A stretch of DNA of 64,000 nt, taken from NCBI GenBank assembly GCA_026260175.1, contig JAKCWW010000010.1:121927-185926 (forward strand), read 5' to 3'. Numbering within the stretch: position 1 is the first letter of the stretch; every line of letters begins with the position of its first letter. Below are positions 23,333-35,530 of this stretch, one piece after another. A model generated the notes under the pieces. It was not told the origin of the DNA, did no database searches, and saw nothing but the letters and a program-made list of their open reading frames with translations. The translations under genes were made by a program, and so were the position numbers. Source of the stretch: Reticulitermes lucifugus (Eukaryota; Arthropoda; Insecta; Blattodea; Rhinotermitidae).

Positions 23333-23362
23333 TGATGATGACCTAAAAATACGATCGAACTT
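23333..23362 (+). ncRNA. Degraded hammerhead-like motif
   Basis: CCTGATGATGACC, loop, ACGATCGAAC keeps CTGATGA plus the extra T seen in other copies, but GAAA has become GAAC and stem II pairs badly. Confidence 0.35.
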
Positions 23363-24748
23363 GAAGTCTACTTAGCTGTTAAAGGAAGTTGCTGCGTTGA
23401 CAGTAAACAGAAAGTTGCAACTGATAATGCAGTTCCGGAAGTTTACTTAACTTTTTGAAGAATAAAACTAATTTCAACACTGTTAGTAATTTCACTTCCT
23501 ACTGCACAGGAAACACTACGAGTTATTTGTACAGCCAAACGGATTAATTGTCTTCAGAGAGATATTCGCTGTCTGTTGTAGCGATCACATGAAACACACA
23601 AAAAGAGTGCGTGCACAAAATGCAGAATTTCTGAACGTTAAAGCCCGTAATGCATTACATATTAGATATAATTGTTACTACATACATTTATATAGTAACC
23701 ACACTTCCCTTCGGCGTCAATAACTTCTTCTGGTTTTACCTTGAACGTCATCATAAAGTTATTCTTTCTGTCATTTTACGTTATATACAGGCTGAGTAAG
23801 GCAAGCCTTAAAATCATTAGCCTACAAATTAGACGATGAATAAGATGAAGAAGAAAAAGAAGATGACGTAACCGTACGGACGGGTTTCGAGTTTGAGAGA
23901 ACTAGGGAATGTAAATTAGTTTAGAGAATTTATATTTTATTGTGGATAAGTAAGATAAACCGCACATATGTAATGTTTAGAGAGAAGACAAGTGACTAGC
24001 AGCCAGTGACCGGACAGGAAATGGGGGGGGGAGAAAGGACTTTTGGGAACTGCAAGACAGATGTAACTTGAGAACGTGACAGGTGTGATAGCCATAACTC
24101 GTGGTGTAGGAGAATGGGAACTGCAGTCGTTGTGTTTGACGTAGCCTATGAGGAGTTCTTCAAATCATTTTAACCAATAGGAAAATTCGTAAGTTGTTCG
24201 AAATTAGGACGCGTACGGAAACCGACGAAGGCAGCTCTCTCTCGTTTGGTCCAGCAGTCGAAGAGGACGTGAAAATTGCATCTTCCAAACAAATATTAAG
24301 TAACATAGTCAAAAGCAGAAATTGTCATATTTTGAGTGCTGAAATAAGACCACAGTGAAGTGTAGTGTCATCAAAATTACTTATAAGTAAATTGCTACTG
24401 TGTTTTGCAAAGTTTAACACCATTATAAGAATATTTTACGTGTGTCCCTCAGACGTAGTTACACAAGGAGGCAGTTGGCCACGTGATAAGATGTCTCAGT
24501 GCCGCGAGACAATCAGTAAAACCACGTGTAACGAAAACAGTTTTTATTCAATTAAACAAATATAAACTTTATCCTTTCGGATATTTATTCAACAAAAAAA
24601 ATCAAAGGATTGGGTACAGATGCCTCTGTACACACAACACGCAGATTCCCTCCAGTGGAGGTCGTGAGTCTACCGATGTTAGCTAGCACGGGAAGTAATC
24701 GTTCTACCAGAGAAAAAGAAAGAAGAGAACAACAAGAGGTTGGTCGGT
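23363..24748. other. Unexplained stretch
   Basis: It contains a run of G at about 24027-24035 and two CACGTG hexamers near 24480 and 24522. Its less AT-rich part (about 24000-24720) differs in texture from its surroundings, but I recognise no repeat family, promoter or exon. Confidence 0.35.
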
Positions 24749-24812
24749 TATGATGATGATGATGATGATGATGATGACGACGATGATAATGACGACGATG
24801 ATAATGACGACG
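24749..24812. repeat. (ATG)n and GACGATGATAAT microsatellite
   Basis: An (ATG)n run at about 24749-24775 passes into a GACGACGATGATAAT repeat. It could be a LINE-type simple tail, but no LINE coding sequence is recognisable before it. Confidence 0.85.
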
Positions 24813-25237
24813 TAAACGTATGCATGTATTACGTGGGTTCAGCGTATGTTTAATTTTAACTTTAAATTAATTTTCATTTTACAACAAAAAAGTTAAGTCC
24901 ATTTATAGGCAGTACTAAATTTTTCAAGGAAGTTAATATTCACTGCCTTCTTATTAAAAATGCTTTTGAACGCTGAATATTGTGGTGAACAAGCACGTTG
25001 AACTATTAGTGCAGTAAATGACCCGCTGCTCGCAATCTAGCGAGCAATTACCGGAACATTTCCTTGGAAGAAATGAAACTAAAGGATCACACTTTGTTCA
25101 GCTATTAGCTATGAACATACATAACTTATATAGCGATAGCTACTAGTATTTCCTTAACTACGGACAGGACTGGTACAGCAGCAGCATTCTATACTCTCAT
25201 TCTGGATGGAATCCGCTGCAATATCGGGCGACCGATA

Positions 25238-25445
25238 GTTATATTTATGTAATATGACCTTACTAGGATAATACCCTCACATAACCACGACTGTCTTGGT
25301 CCAAATGCTTACCTACTCTCCGTTCGTTATAATGACCGCTGGTTATATTTATGTAATATGGCCTTACTAGGATAATACCCTCACATAACCACGACTCTCT
25401 TGGTCCAAATGCTTACCTACTCTCAGTTCGTTATAATGACCCATG
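25238..25445. repeat. 104-bp tandem duplication
   Basis: Units 25238-25341 and 25342-25445 begin GTTATATTTATGTAATATG and differ at only about three positions, suggesting a recent duplication. Confidence 0.9.
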
Positions 25446-25654
25446 TCGTCTGACACAACAAACGCACAATGAGCGTTCAGATATTAAGAGCCAACGTAAA
25501 TAGGAATTAGTCGCCAAGGTGACCTAGCGCAAGGGATGTGTACATCTATATATATATATTCAGTAAGCATTTTAATAACTCTGGCTCAGACGGTACAGAG
25601 ACAAGCATAAGCGCTTCACGTCAGGGAAATCTTTCTGCATCACTGAGCAATTAT

Positions 25655-25810
25655 CGGCTTGGGGGTCCGCCCAACATCCTATCGTATGGATATCGATGGC
25701 GCTTTCCCGGGATAGAAATCTCACATCCACTTAAAGAGGAAATTACGAATGCGTGGAGTTATACCTCCTCTCCCCCATAAGTTTTCATAGCGTGGTGCTT
25801 AATTCAGCAC
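25655..25810 (+). mobile_element. SINE family B, 3' part
   Basis: GAATGCGTGGAGTTATACCT, CTCTCCCCCATAA and TTCATAGCGTG match the shared 3' body of family B; TCGATGGCGCTTTCCCGGGA lies upstream. The tRNA head is not recognisable. Confidence 0.5.
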
Positions 25811-25934
25811 AGGCACAACTTTGCCCTTTTACGTTACTGCAGGCCCATATCAAACTAGACTTTTCTTCAAATTACGAATTTGGGAATTCATGTCAAATAT
25901 TTATCTCACATCTCCGGTTTACTACACCGTGCAG

Positions 25935-26070
25935 TCTGATAGATGGGTGCCAACGTTTCGTAGGTGTATGCTGCTTCCATTTTTATGGTTGACGTCTACC
26001 TTGTAGACGAAGATAATATGCTTCTCCGAAACATTGCTACGCCTATTCATCAACCAGCCTACACCGCGTC
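25935..26070. mobile_element. Possible decayed hammerhead fold-back
   Basis: On the minus strand GCATACACCTACGAAACGTTG and on the plus strand GACGAAGATAATATGCTTCT, CCGAAACATTGC have CGAAAC boxes in opposite directions. The half-sites resemble family II and I boxes but the cores are not intact. Confidence 0.35.
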
Positions 26071-26345
26071 ATAACCCGCAAAACATCCACCTTGAATATC
26101 TAAAAAGTAACAATTTATTTCTTGAACTTCTTCAATAAAATGATAAAATTTCACTGGCCTTAATTTTATTTAATGCAACCCTTTAATGGTGAGTGGTGAC
26201 TATACATACCGAAACTGTTTTAACTCTACATGGATCAAGACTACTGACAGCTCGGGTTCTGGAGCGTAGAATTACTACAGGAAATAAACATTACTATTCA
26301 GTAGATATGCCATTTAATGGTGCGGTGCAGTCTCTGTACTTGAAA

Positions 26346-26393
<48 letters not shown>

Positions 26394-27619
26394 CGACAGT
26401 CGCATAAAGAGCTTCAGGAACGTAATCAAAATCTCTCAGGATAGAAGGGTAATCCAGATGAGACTCGAAAACGATGCCTCCCACATATAAGTCTAATTCA
26501 CCACCTCTGAATCAGGCCTTCCGGTTAGTCTACCGAATTACGCTGTAAGACATGGCTGCTGGAGCCTACGCAGACCAATAAATATAAATTTATCGACGGC
26601 GGAGATTTTGTGGGACAGTATCGCCCTTTGCATCTGTGGTGGGTTATGGCAGATAAAGGCTAACGGCGGAAAGGCATTCGAAGTCGCTCAGTGCTGGTCT
26701 GCAGAACAGCAAATCTCTGGAAGGATATGGGCAGAGACATGCTATATAGAGGAGTCATATTTCCCTTAGAGACTTCACGAGTTGGCATTTATCGTCTTGT
26801 CAAAAATGACACGTGCAACCTTAGCAAACATTCCGTTTTTCTCCAAGTATTAGTAATATGAAATGTCTGGAACCTTGCCAGAAGAAAATATCTAGCCAAG
26901 CTAGGAAACAGCAAATGGCGTTTACAGACGTTGTCAGAAATATATCTACGTCATCAAACTCTTGTTATCCTCCATAGGCAGCACGTAATCTGGTAATAAA
27001 CCTGTCGTAAACTCTGTCCCATATTAGTCATTTGGGACATTGTTGTTTATTTTTAATAACCATGAAATCGTAAGCATATATGAATAAATACCTATCTGGT
27101 CTGGTTTGTTACTTAACAAACTCGATATAAAGCAAACTTAGTATATTACTGGTTTTTTGTTACAGGCTATGCGATTGGGGTTTGTAATACAAGGAAGCGG
27201 AAATTAAATGGTTTTATGAGCTCGAAGTACGCAGAAACCGTGGGTTGGAACGGCAGGATTTCTATGGGAAGGGGTTATTGAAATATGCAGCAAGAAAATC
27301 GGCAAACTATAATTTACAGTTGGAAGTTATTTACAGTTTTCTTGGAGGAAGTGTAATGGTTGAGACTGGACAAGGGAAAGCTTCTACGTGTTTCTATAGA
27401 AAAGGGCAATCTAATTTGTACCTGGGGCACAGGCCGTTTCTTACATAAGGTAATCAGATCAGTGTTTAAAGAGAATCCACTTCGTTAGTGACAGATGACA
27501 CACATAATACCAGAGGCTGTTAGTGTAATTACATTCTGAATGTCCACTCCCCAAATGAAGATTGAATTAACAGGTCTATTTGTGAACAACAGTGCCTATG
27601 TAGCATATGTAAACTTTAT
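26071..27619. other. No gene; one (TC)n(TA)n microsatellite
   Basis: (TC)n followed by (TA)n at about 26346-26394. No recognised coding region; the open frame at 27245-27448 (67 codons) has no recognisable domain. Confidence 0.45.
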
Positions 27620-28040
27620 CCTTGTCTAACTTCTCTTAAATCCTCACACTCGTATCTCCTTCGTCCAGCAGTACTTTATCACTCTGATCCATGTACAGTT
27701 TGCTGATCAACATTCCTTCGCGCCAGTCGATACCATTTCCTTTAGGATCTGCATTAATTTGGTCCAGTTTACATGGTCTAATGCCTTCTACCTGTCTATG
27801 GAGCAAGAAAACAATTCTTTATCTACGCCCAAAGTTCTTTACGATATTATTCTGAGCATCCCAATTCCATCCCTAATTCCTTTTCCTCTTCTAAATCGAA
27901 ACTGATCTTCTCCAATTACGTCCTCACTTTTCTTTTCAATCCTTCTTCTAAATACCCTCGCTACTATCTTTGTGCACGTGTGATGATGCAGTTTGTAGCT
28001 TTTGGTTTCTCCTTTAAGGCAATTATCCTTAAACACATTT
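27620..28040 (-). mobile_element. LINE reverse-transcriptase domain fragment (degraded)
   Basis: Minus-strand translation gives TKIVARVFRRRIEKKSEDV, IGEDQFRFRRGKGIRDGIG, MLRIIS, then KALDHVNWTKLMQILK, then after a frameshift GIDWREGMLISKLYMDQS. These are the EDQFGFRxGxGTRDAI, KAFDxVNW and GIDWRxxxLIxxLYxxQ blocks of a non-LTR RT (fingers/palm, motifs 1-3). There are two in-frame stops and one frameshift. The FADD catalytic block should follow but is absent. The element is truncated on both sides. Confidence 0.8.
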
Positions 28041-28464
28041 AAATTAAAAACACAAAGAGCAGATAGTAAGGACAAGAACGACTGATTTGACTACACTTTG
28101 TCAAATATATGGGTGAATAAAATAAGATGTGTGTGTGAATAAAGAATTGTACAGAACATAGCAGGAAGTAGACGGTAGAAGAAGATATGTATGTGTGAAA
28201 TATTACGTGGTAGGTATGTAAAAGGAATCAGTCATGTACGTCTTTGAAGATATATGTCGAAAGGGACAGGAGAAGGCCATGAAGAATTTCATCACGTTAT
28301 TAGATATTAGAAATTATACGAGCAGTAAAATGCATAAATGACACACGGAAATACTATGGCGAAGATAGGAATGGAAGTGTTATTAATGAAAGCTCTAAAC
28401 CCTTAGATAGTACACACTGTTAGAAAAAGCAATATTGAAATAAGTGACAAACTTTCTACCCAGG
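28041..28464. other. No recognised feature
   Basis: Nothing assignable between two LINE fragments of opposite orientation. Confidence 0.4.
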
Positions 28465-28570
28465 AGGATGTAGAAAGAGACAGGAAAATCTTGCAGACAA
28501 AATCGGTGAAGGCAGATGGCGTAAATAAGCATGGCACTAAAACCTACCGAGAAAGGAATAAGAGAAAATG
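28465..28570 (+). mobile_element. Weak LINE C-terminal fragment
   Basis: GACAGGAAAATCTTGCAGAC and the following bases align by eye with GACAGGAATATCCTACAGAC of the LINE tail at 1-366 (peptide DRKILQT against DRNILQT), then diverge with frame changes. Confidence 0.4.
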
Positions 28571-29510
28571 CTGGAAATGGGAGTTTGAGGCCGGTACGGG
28601 CATTACGTTCGTAACCGTTATTTAAGAACAAGAAGAATAGGACCACTCTTCAGTTTTCTCGCAGTTTTGATCTTCCGTTGATAACGTTTATCAAAATTTC
28701 TGAGGATAAATAGTCTGCTCAATAGCCTACGGCAGGTGTTAGGTTCTTCACTGCGCACGTAACGTCGCATGCCGCGTCCTGTTTTAATTAAGAGCAACAT
28801 GACATTTGGTCATGCAATTGCCTGGAGATTACTTCAGACATCAGTCCGTATTCTTAAACTATAAGCTATGCTGTTAACGATACATACCGCCTGTTCTAAG
28901 ATCCAGTCACGAGGCGTCTCACTCATATATTATCGAAGTGTCCAGACAGTCAGTCCATGTGTTTAGGAGACCATGTTTTCGAAACCATTCCATATTAAAA
29001 ACTTCGAAGTAAAAGTTAAAAGGTTTTGTCCGTTTATTCCAATAACTAACTAAATAACTCCAAACGGCAAAATGTTTCTTGAGAAGCTAAATATTCATCA
29101 GCTAGTTAAGAAATTCCCTGCATTTTATTGAAACCGAAGGACCTGTACTGTGTTCAAAAGAGCCCCCTGCTGTCCCTATCCTGAACCAGGTAAATCCAGT
29201 CCACGCCCTCCCACAAAGTTTCTCTAAAGAAAAATTTCCCACCCGCGCTCTTTGTGGAGCAACAAATGCCTAACTGATTAATGATTTCAGTTTCTGAACC
29301 CCATCGGCCTCTCTGGGGTTACTGCTTTAACAATTATAATGATCCACTATTTAAATTTGCCTCAAGAAAATGTAGTTTGACGTCATATACGTAAAGCTAT
29401 CGGGACTCACCTCCCACCTCGCTTCATGTCTTGAGGAATTTCGTTCTTCCAGGATCGAAAAAAGATAAATTTGGAAAATTTCAGCAACATGGGACACTGC
29501 GTCATTCAAC
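28571..29510. other. No recognised feature
   Basis: No assignable repeat or exon. Confidence 0.4.
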
Positions 29511-29524
29511 TTCGTTCTTCATAT
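29511..29524. repeat. Target-site duplication, left copy
   Basis: TTCGTTCTTCATAT recurs exactly at 29788-29801. Confidence 0.82.
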
Positions 29525-29787
29525 AATAGCTTTTGTTTTAACCAACACATGCACAACAATTTTGTCGTCGTATATACTCCTACATATGTTTCGACTACTT
29601 ATTAGTTATGTATATAATAGTATATAGTAAATATAATAGTAATAATAATAATAATAAATATACCCATAGATGATACAATAAATCTGACGAAAACACTCCT
29701 AACCAACAAAAAGATCGACAACATATTAATAGATTAAAATAAAAGCTATTATATAAGACAGAATGCACGGTGAATATAATGTGAAAA
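29525..29787 (+). mobile_element. Fold-back hammerhead-superfamily element (copy I-c)
   Basis: Terminal inverted repeats AATAGCTTTTGTTTTA (left) and TAAAATAAAAGCTATT (right, at about 29737-29752) enclose AACCAACACATGCAC and, on the minus strand, GTCGAAACATATGTAGG. The hammerhead itself is decayed. The right side ends with the same one-sided tail (GAATGCACGGTGAATATAA) as in I-a and I-b. An exact 14-bp TSD flanks the 263-bp unit. A (TAA)n patch lies in the centre. Confidence 0.75.
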
Positions 29788-29801
29788 TTCGTTCTTCATA
29801 T
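29788..29801. repeat. Target-site duplication, right copy
   Basis: Exact partner of 29511-29524. Confidence 0.82.
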
Positions 29802-29869
29802 TTTATAATCAATGATAAGTTTCTTGGACAACGGAGGGGTGGCGGTATGTAATTATCTGTATTTTCAGA

Positions 29870-29988
29870 ATAAAACCAACATGTACCCAGTCCAACACAA
29901 CATATATTCTCAATCGGATTAAAAACATCTGTTTTTAAACTTTTTAAGAATATATGTTGTGTTTGACGGGGTACATGTTGGTTTTACT
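29870..29988. repeat. Near-perfect inverted repeat
   Basis: TAAAACCAACATGTACCC, then ACACAACATATATTCT (29870-29910), is mirrored at 29947-29988 with three mismatches across about 41 bases, around a 36-base loop. There is no CGAAAC box and no match to family I or II, so its family is unknown. Confidence 0.85.
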
Positions 29989-32090
29989 CCGATAGTGAAA
30001 ACACAACGGAAATGAAGCACAGTAAGATACTTGTATTTTTTCAGCATCTACAATGTTTAAGAACAAAGCCGTCTAAAAAATTGGAAGTGACTTTCTGTAC
30101 AAGTGTTTGTGAGTGATGTTACAGTCTTAGAGCAAACAGCGATTATGTACCCACAAATCATTAATTGGCTTTTAAACACAGGCACTGACACGCACCACTT
30201 ACGTACTGCAAGGTCAAAAGTCGATATATGCGTCTTATGGTACTTCCTGCTGTATGGAGTGCTTGTTACATGTATCGCAATATAAAGGAAGTGAGGTAGA
30301 GAAGCAGCTTCTGTGAACCTTCTTCTGTGTCAGTGTTCTTTCTCCCTTCTGTGACAGCAGCATTCGACTTGTATTGAGGTGGAAAATGAGGATGGTCGTA
30401 CTTTAAAGCAACTTGATCTAGGGAATTGAATTTATACGCCACCACGAGGAGGTAACGAGTGAATTCATGTTTTGTTGTACAAATGAAGACAAACTGTGTA
30501 CGTGTTTACCCGGGAACAGTCGCACCAATACTGCGAAATGTTGAGAGAGAAATGTATGGAATGTACGGCTTTGTTGCTTCTCATCCAACGGAAAACAAAA
30601 CCATTTCTCATCGACTGTTACGTGGAGATTTATGCCACTCAGCAACATACGTATGCAGGATCCGGATATTTGACAGAAAAACCATTCGCCTCTGAAAGAC
30701 CTGCAGGAACAGTTGAATGGAATAAACTGCAATATATCCATGAATGTTTATTTTACGTCATCATCAACACTGCGCATCAAACACTTGGCCTACTCCGGTG
30801 ACAATGATTAAAACTGTATCACCAGATATTTGTCAGCTATACGTCACATCTTCTGACTTACACTTCATGCTGATGGACCAAACAAATATACTAAACATTT
30901 CTCGTAGAGTTTTATCTTCATAATAATACGCCTTACCCCCATTTATTCTCTTACATCATCATTGATACTGTTACTCCAGAAAACGTTAGTAAGTTCTGCT
31001 TTCAGCATTTTCCTGATATCGTGTGTTTTGTTCTACAGGACTATCGAAATCCATTTATCTTAAATTACGTGTACATCACCGCCTCTTTCACACAGCGGCC
31101 TGAACAAGGAGTTCTGCACAGAATGAACTAAGCCTGCTTTATTAGCACAAAATTCCCATTCTACTAATCTTGAGCTGTTACTTCGTTATTTAAGAAATGT
31201 GCATTTACCATTCCATAATAGAATTACATTTAGATACGGGGCTACCGTGCTGGCTTTATGCGCAAATGGTCACAGGGCTGAGTCCTACTACAATAAATTA
31301 GTTATATATCTGGAATTTGTAAATACACTAAAGATTATTATTGTCATTATTATTATCATTATTAAGTCATCATAATCGTACTCTACCTGTGGGAAATGTT
31401 TTAATTAAATAATTTTTTGTGTAAGCTACGTTAAATTTATCGGGAAAAATTTTAACATATCCCACCGTCGCTATATTTGTACTTATTGATATATATATAA
31501 ACAATATATTTCATTCAACGTTCATAGATATAATGAGCTACTGCAATATAAATCATGGCTCAACTTGTTTCTTATTTATTGTCGTTACAATGTAAGCGGA
31601 ATATTGACTTCATGCAGACGTCATGTATTGTTTCACGTTCCACATACAAATTACCTAACAAGTTGTACAGTTTTCGAGTATCGGTTAGTGCACATCCTTT
31701 GGTGCACTTATTAAGTGACGCTAACGCCGTTTTTAGCTCACAAGTTCTTTCGTTAGCCATGTCATTAACGAATATAGGAAGTGAAACACCACAAGGTTTC
31801 GTGTTCCTACTAATGGAATAACGTTGATACGTACCTTAGTGAAAATTGGTGAAGTACTTCACATGTTGAAAGGGCGGGCACCTAGACAGTCACTATATAT
31901 ACTGATTTCATTGTCCCACTTTCTTTCCATAATAAAGGAAGGCAAGTTGATAATAAAAATTCCTCAGTTGTTTATTTTATTATCCACAGACATTCTTACT
32001 GTAATTAATTATTTTTGTATAATTTTAGTTAATTGTGGTCCTTAATTGATATTATTTTTTCTTAATTAATTACATTATGCAGTCCATTGT
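29989..32090. other. No recognised gene
   Basis: Open frames of about 100 codons overlap on both strands at 30418-30801 (minus 30418-30741; plus 30496-30801) without a recognisable domain. (TTA)n-like patch at about 31337-31365. Confidence 0.4.
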
Positions 32091-32175
32091 ATAGGTGGCC
32101 CCTGGAGAATGTAACGTGCCCAGGCGACTGTATAGGTGGCCCTCTGCAGACTCTAACATGTTCAGACAACTAAGG
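32085..32175. repeat. Degenerate 43-45 bp tandem duplication
   Basis: TGTATAGGTGGCCC recurs (about 32089 and 32129), followed each time by an AACGTG/AACATG and CAGGCGAC/CAGACAAC stretch. Confidence 0.6.
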
Positions 32176-32180
32176 TCCGA

Positions 32181-33254
32181 TCATCAGGAAATAAATGGGA
32201 ATATGAATAACACAACGCCTATATAAACACCTAAATAATTCGTTGTGTCATTTTCTAACACCATCTCATTTCATGAATCCACTGCACAAACTCCCAGTCT
32301 GTTTATACTACGAATTTTAATAAAACGCACTGTAAAATTAAGCACGACAAATAACCTCTGACATTAGGGTAATCGATATATGTGTGCAAAAGCTTCTTGC
32401 TGTATAGACTTCATCTTGTTGATCACTACTCTTACACACAAGTAAAATAACTTGCAGGAGTTACGTACTTCAAAGGAGCCAAGCCGATATCATGTGTTCC
32501 ATTTGTTAAAGCCAGTTCACGTGATCATATCTACTTGTAGACATACCAAAACACACGCACTTTAGCCAATGTATTTTAACCAATCAGATAAACTGTACTG
32601 CTGGTAAATCGGATTGTGGGCGTCTTGGAATAAGAAGGGCTTGCATGTAGGCATTATTCTTATATGTAACAGATAGCGTAAATAAGACACGTCCCTTTTA
32701 AAGTGCCAGTGAGGGAGGCAGAATTACAAAGAACGTATTCAAAATATTCACACTCCACTAAGGTACAAATATCGGTGTTTGTTTGGTTTTGTTACGATGT
32801 CTTGACAAGGATAGTGTCACGCCATGGCACACCGGGCAGTCCCTGGTGCCTGGCTTCGCGGAGGGAACGCCCTTACATTATTTGTTAACCCTCCTTTAGC
32901 GACAAATCGAGACATAACTAGTGACGCCCTCTGTCTGCTCATTCAGAGAAATTCGCACCACCAACACGTGCACTGCTCGTAAGCCGCTGCTACCTCTAAA
33001 CGTGAACTTTGTCAAATATCTCAAGTACTACAGAATGTAACACCAGCAGAACTACAAAGCAAGTAAATTAATTAATTCTCAGAACGTTAAATTCGTCATT
33101 ACATAAGGAAGCCAGCAGGGACGGTTATGAGCTAAATCAATCAGTCGCTCATGCATTTAATGCCTTCCTCCAGTATTAATAGTTGCATTCGAAAGTACAA
33201 CTTTTTGAAAGGTTTTTGTTTTCAGAGTATCGTACAAACGCATTTTCTCTCCAC
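32181..33254. other. No recognised feature
   Basis: Nothing assignable; a 61-codon open frame at 32703-32888 has no known domain. Confidence 0.4.
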
Positions 33255-33809
33255 CTGTTTTCGGTCTCTCACCCTAAGAAAGAAAAATATGGAGTAAGAG
33301 TCTGAGACAGAGTGTTGATGGAAGTATTCGGATTTAAGGGAGAAACACCATCCTAACAGGACGATGGACAGGGTTACATGATGAGGGACTTCACAAACTA
33401 TGGTCTTCTTGCAATATTATTAGGGTGACGAAATTGAGGTGAATGAGATGGCGGGATATTTTGTGGGTAAGCAATGCATATAGAATTGTGTGCGAGCCCA
33501 CTTGAAAGACTTAAGCCTGGATAAGAGGAGATTATTAAGAAGGACATTAAAGAAACAGAAATGTAGGCTGGATTAACCTTGATTTCAGGCTTCCGCCGCG
33601 ATGTTGATGTTAATCTGTCGTCTTTTGGGTGATTACACGGCGTCGTGAGGTAATTATTTACCCGTTGTCCCGAAACGTCGGTAAATAATTACCTCACGAC
33701 GCCGTGTAACCACCCAAAAGACCACAGATTAGGCTGGATTAGTCTAGCTAAAGACAGAGACCAGTATTGGACGCTCTTGAATAAGGCAATGAACACTTGC
33801 ATTCTGTAA
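33255..33809 (+). mobile_element. LINE 3' ORF fragment, interrupted by a family II element
   Basis: Before the insertion: LHDEGLHKLWSSCNIIRVTK, then MRW and NAYRI, matching the common arthropod LINE pattern HNEELxxLYSSxxIIRxIKSRRMRWAGHVARMG...NAYR. After the insertion (33742 on): WISLAKDRDQYWTLLNKAMN and a stop at 33807-33809, which is the conserved W(I/L)xLAxDRxxW end. Several stops and frame changes are present before the insertion. The host LINE is therefore older than the inserted element. Confidence 0.75.
33576..33729 (+). mobile_element. Family II palindromic element nested in a LINE
   Basis: Flanked by an exact 12-bp TSD (TAGGCTGGATTA, 33564-33575 and 33730-33741) that falls in the LINE codons for GWI. 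The tag starts at 33580, after ACCT. The right part GTTGTCCCGAAACGTCGG, TAAATAATTACCTCACGACG is an almost perfect inverted copy of the left part. The central GGGTCAAG segment seen in other copies is missing, so this is a shorter, 154-bp version. Confidence 0.85.
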
Positions 33810-35365
33810 AATTTCGGAAAATTCACAGCTTGTCAAATGGTACTTTGCTCCAGTATATTATTTATTTAGTTTGTTTTAAGAGGAGGCCAAAGTTCGAGCC
33901 GGATCTTCCATAACTGTGAATGGCCAAATTTCCTCAAACCTCCCTACATAACAGACATTTTCTTAGAAGGTGTCACCTCAGGATCCACTTGAACCAGTTC
34001 AATCACCCTGAAGTTGGAGACAGTACGTTCAACCGTAACGTTGGGCATGTGATTACTACATGGCATAGAAAACCAAAGACGAACATAACTTGAAAGTGAT
34101 GAAATTACGTACGTAATAAATAAACTGGTGATCGTAGACGAATTCCTAACCCATTTTTATAATTTCTGAAGGTAAATATTGGATCCCAAACTATGAAGAT
34201 GTATTTGTTAGATGGTCACGTGCAGATTGTGTTCGTCTAGGACAAAATATGATTATATGGCAAGAGCTTTTGAAGGTAACTATAAATCTTCAGGATCTAA
34301 AGTATCAGAGAATTTCTTTACAAGCATGTTCTTCTTTCAAGCCAGACCACGTTCCATGGTGTCAGACAATCACTGTTACTTGTAGCGACACAAATCTTTA
34401 TTCAGTTCATCGCTTTTGTAAAATATAAATAATGATAAAAGAATCATAACTACACGTCAAAAGGAAGCGACGAATTAAAATTTATCTATAAAATAAGCGG
34501 ATATAAGGCCCCGTTATAAAAAGACTGAAACTATTGCTTCCGATAACAAAATTTTGTGTTTGTCTAACACAATGTAACACGTCTTATAAAAGCGTTGCTT
34601 TTGTGTTTCGAATATTTAGATGCAGGAATGTTTTTAATCTATCTGTCACTAGCTGAAGCCTTGTAAATCTGGAGGCAGCAAACAACTGGAGAGAAACAGG
34701 CGCAGTGAACAAGAGAAATAAGAACTGTAAACTCCATAAAATTAAAAACATTGTCGTGGTTCCGCATAAACGTAATTAGATACAACAGACAGGAAGTTCC
34801 GGCAAAGTTAACATAACTAGTAACTAACAAACACGAAGATGGAGCGAATCCTTAAGGTTATTTATATGCGGCAAATTTTACATATTGCCTTAGTGAAGTT
34901 AAAATTTCGTCAATGTCGCGAGGCCAAATTGCGAAGTATTTTGTACAGTAAGTACTAATTTAAATTGATAATTTTTTACATTGTGTATGATGATTATGAT
35001 TGTGATTATGATTATGATGGGGACGACGATGACGATAGTGGTGCTAATAATAAGCTACAACCTAAAGAGTCACTTTACAAAGAAAGAAACCTCTGTGGAG
35101 AAACAATTTCTATCCTGTGGCACATCTTTCTTCATTTCAATTTCCTGCTGCAGTATTGTAGTCTCAGAGTCTATAAATCTGGGTCACCTACTGTGACAGA
35201 ACGTCGCGGGAGCGTTTGATTCCTAACGGTGATTAATTGATGTTCACTTTTAGTAAATAAAGAAACAAGCTGCAACTTTAAAACCATGGAATGTTAAGTC
35301 CATGTGGAATGAAACGCTTGTTTGCGTAAGAGTTGATCGCGACTACAAGAACAATAACAACGCCT
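33810..35365. other. No gene; one (GATTAT)n-like patch
   Basis: GATTATGATT-type repeats at about 34986-35041 produce Asp/Tyr-rich and Met/Ile-rich frames that are artefacts. Otherwise nothing assignable. Confidence 0.45.
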
Positions 35366-35530
35366 TTAGAGCAAGAATGTCAGCAAGTGTTGGTCATGAA
35401 GGGCATTGACAGTAATGTCGTTCCAAAAAGACAGCACATGTCGGCCATAATACCTCTGGAGGAACGTTATTAGCACGTGCCGGTCACGAATTGCATGGAC
35501 AATAAATGCCGTTCCGGAAAAGTTGTCGGA
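35366..35530. repeat. Degenerate tandem repeat
   Basis: The motif AGCA(A/C)(G/A)TG(T/C)(T/C)GG(T/C)CA recurs near 35382, 35431 and 35472, partly with GTTCC(A/G)(A/G)AAA after it, suggesting old units of about 45 bases. Confidence 0.5.

Noticed and set aside
24365-24686. Possible promoter or leader with CACGTG hexamers
   Set aside because: Two hexamers in 64 kb are expected by chance, and no downstream coding exon is visible.
30418-30741. VDEKWF string on the minus strand, reminiscent of mariner VTGDEKW
   Set aside because: The surrounding residues show no other transposase block and overlapping frames on the other strand are equally open.
34981-35219. Asp/Tyr-rich and Met/Ile-rich open frames
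   Set aside because: Artefacts of the GATTAT-type simple repeat.
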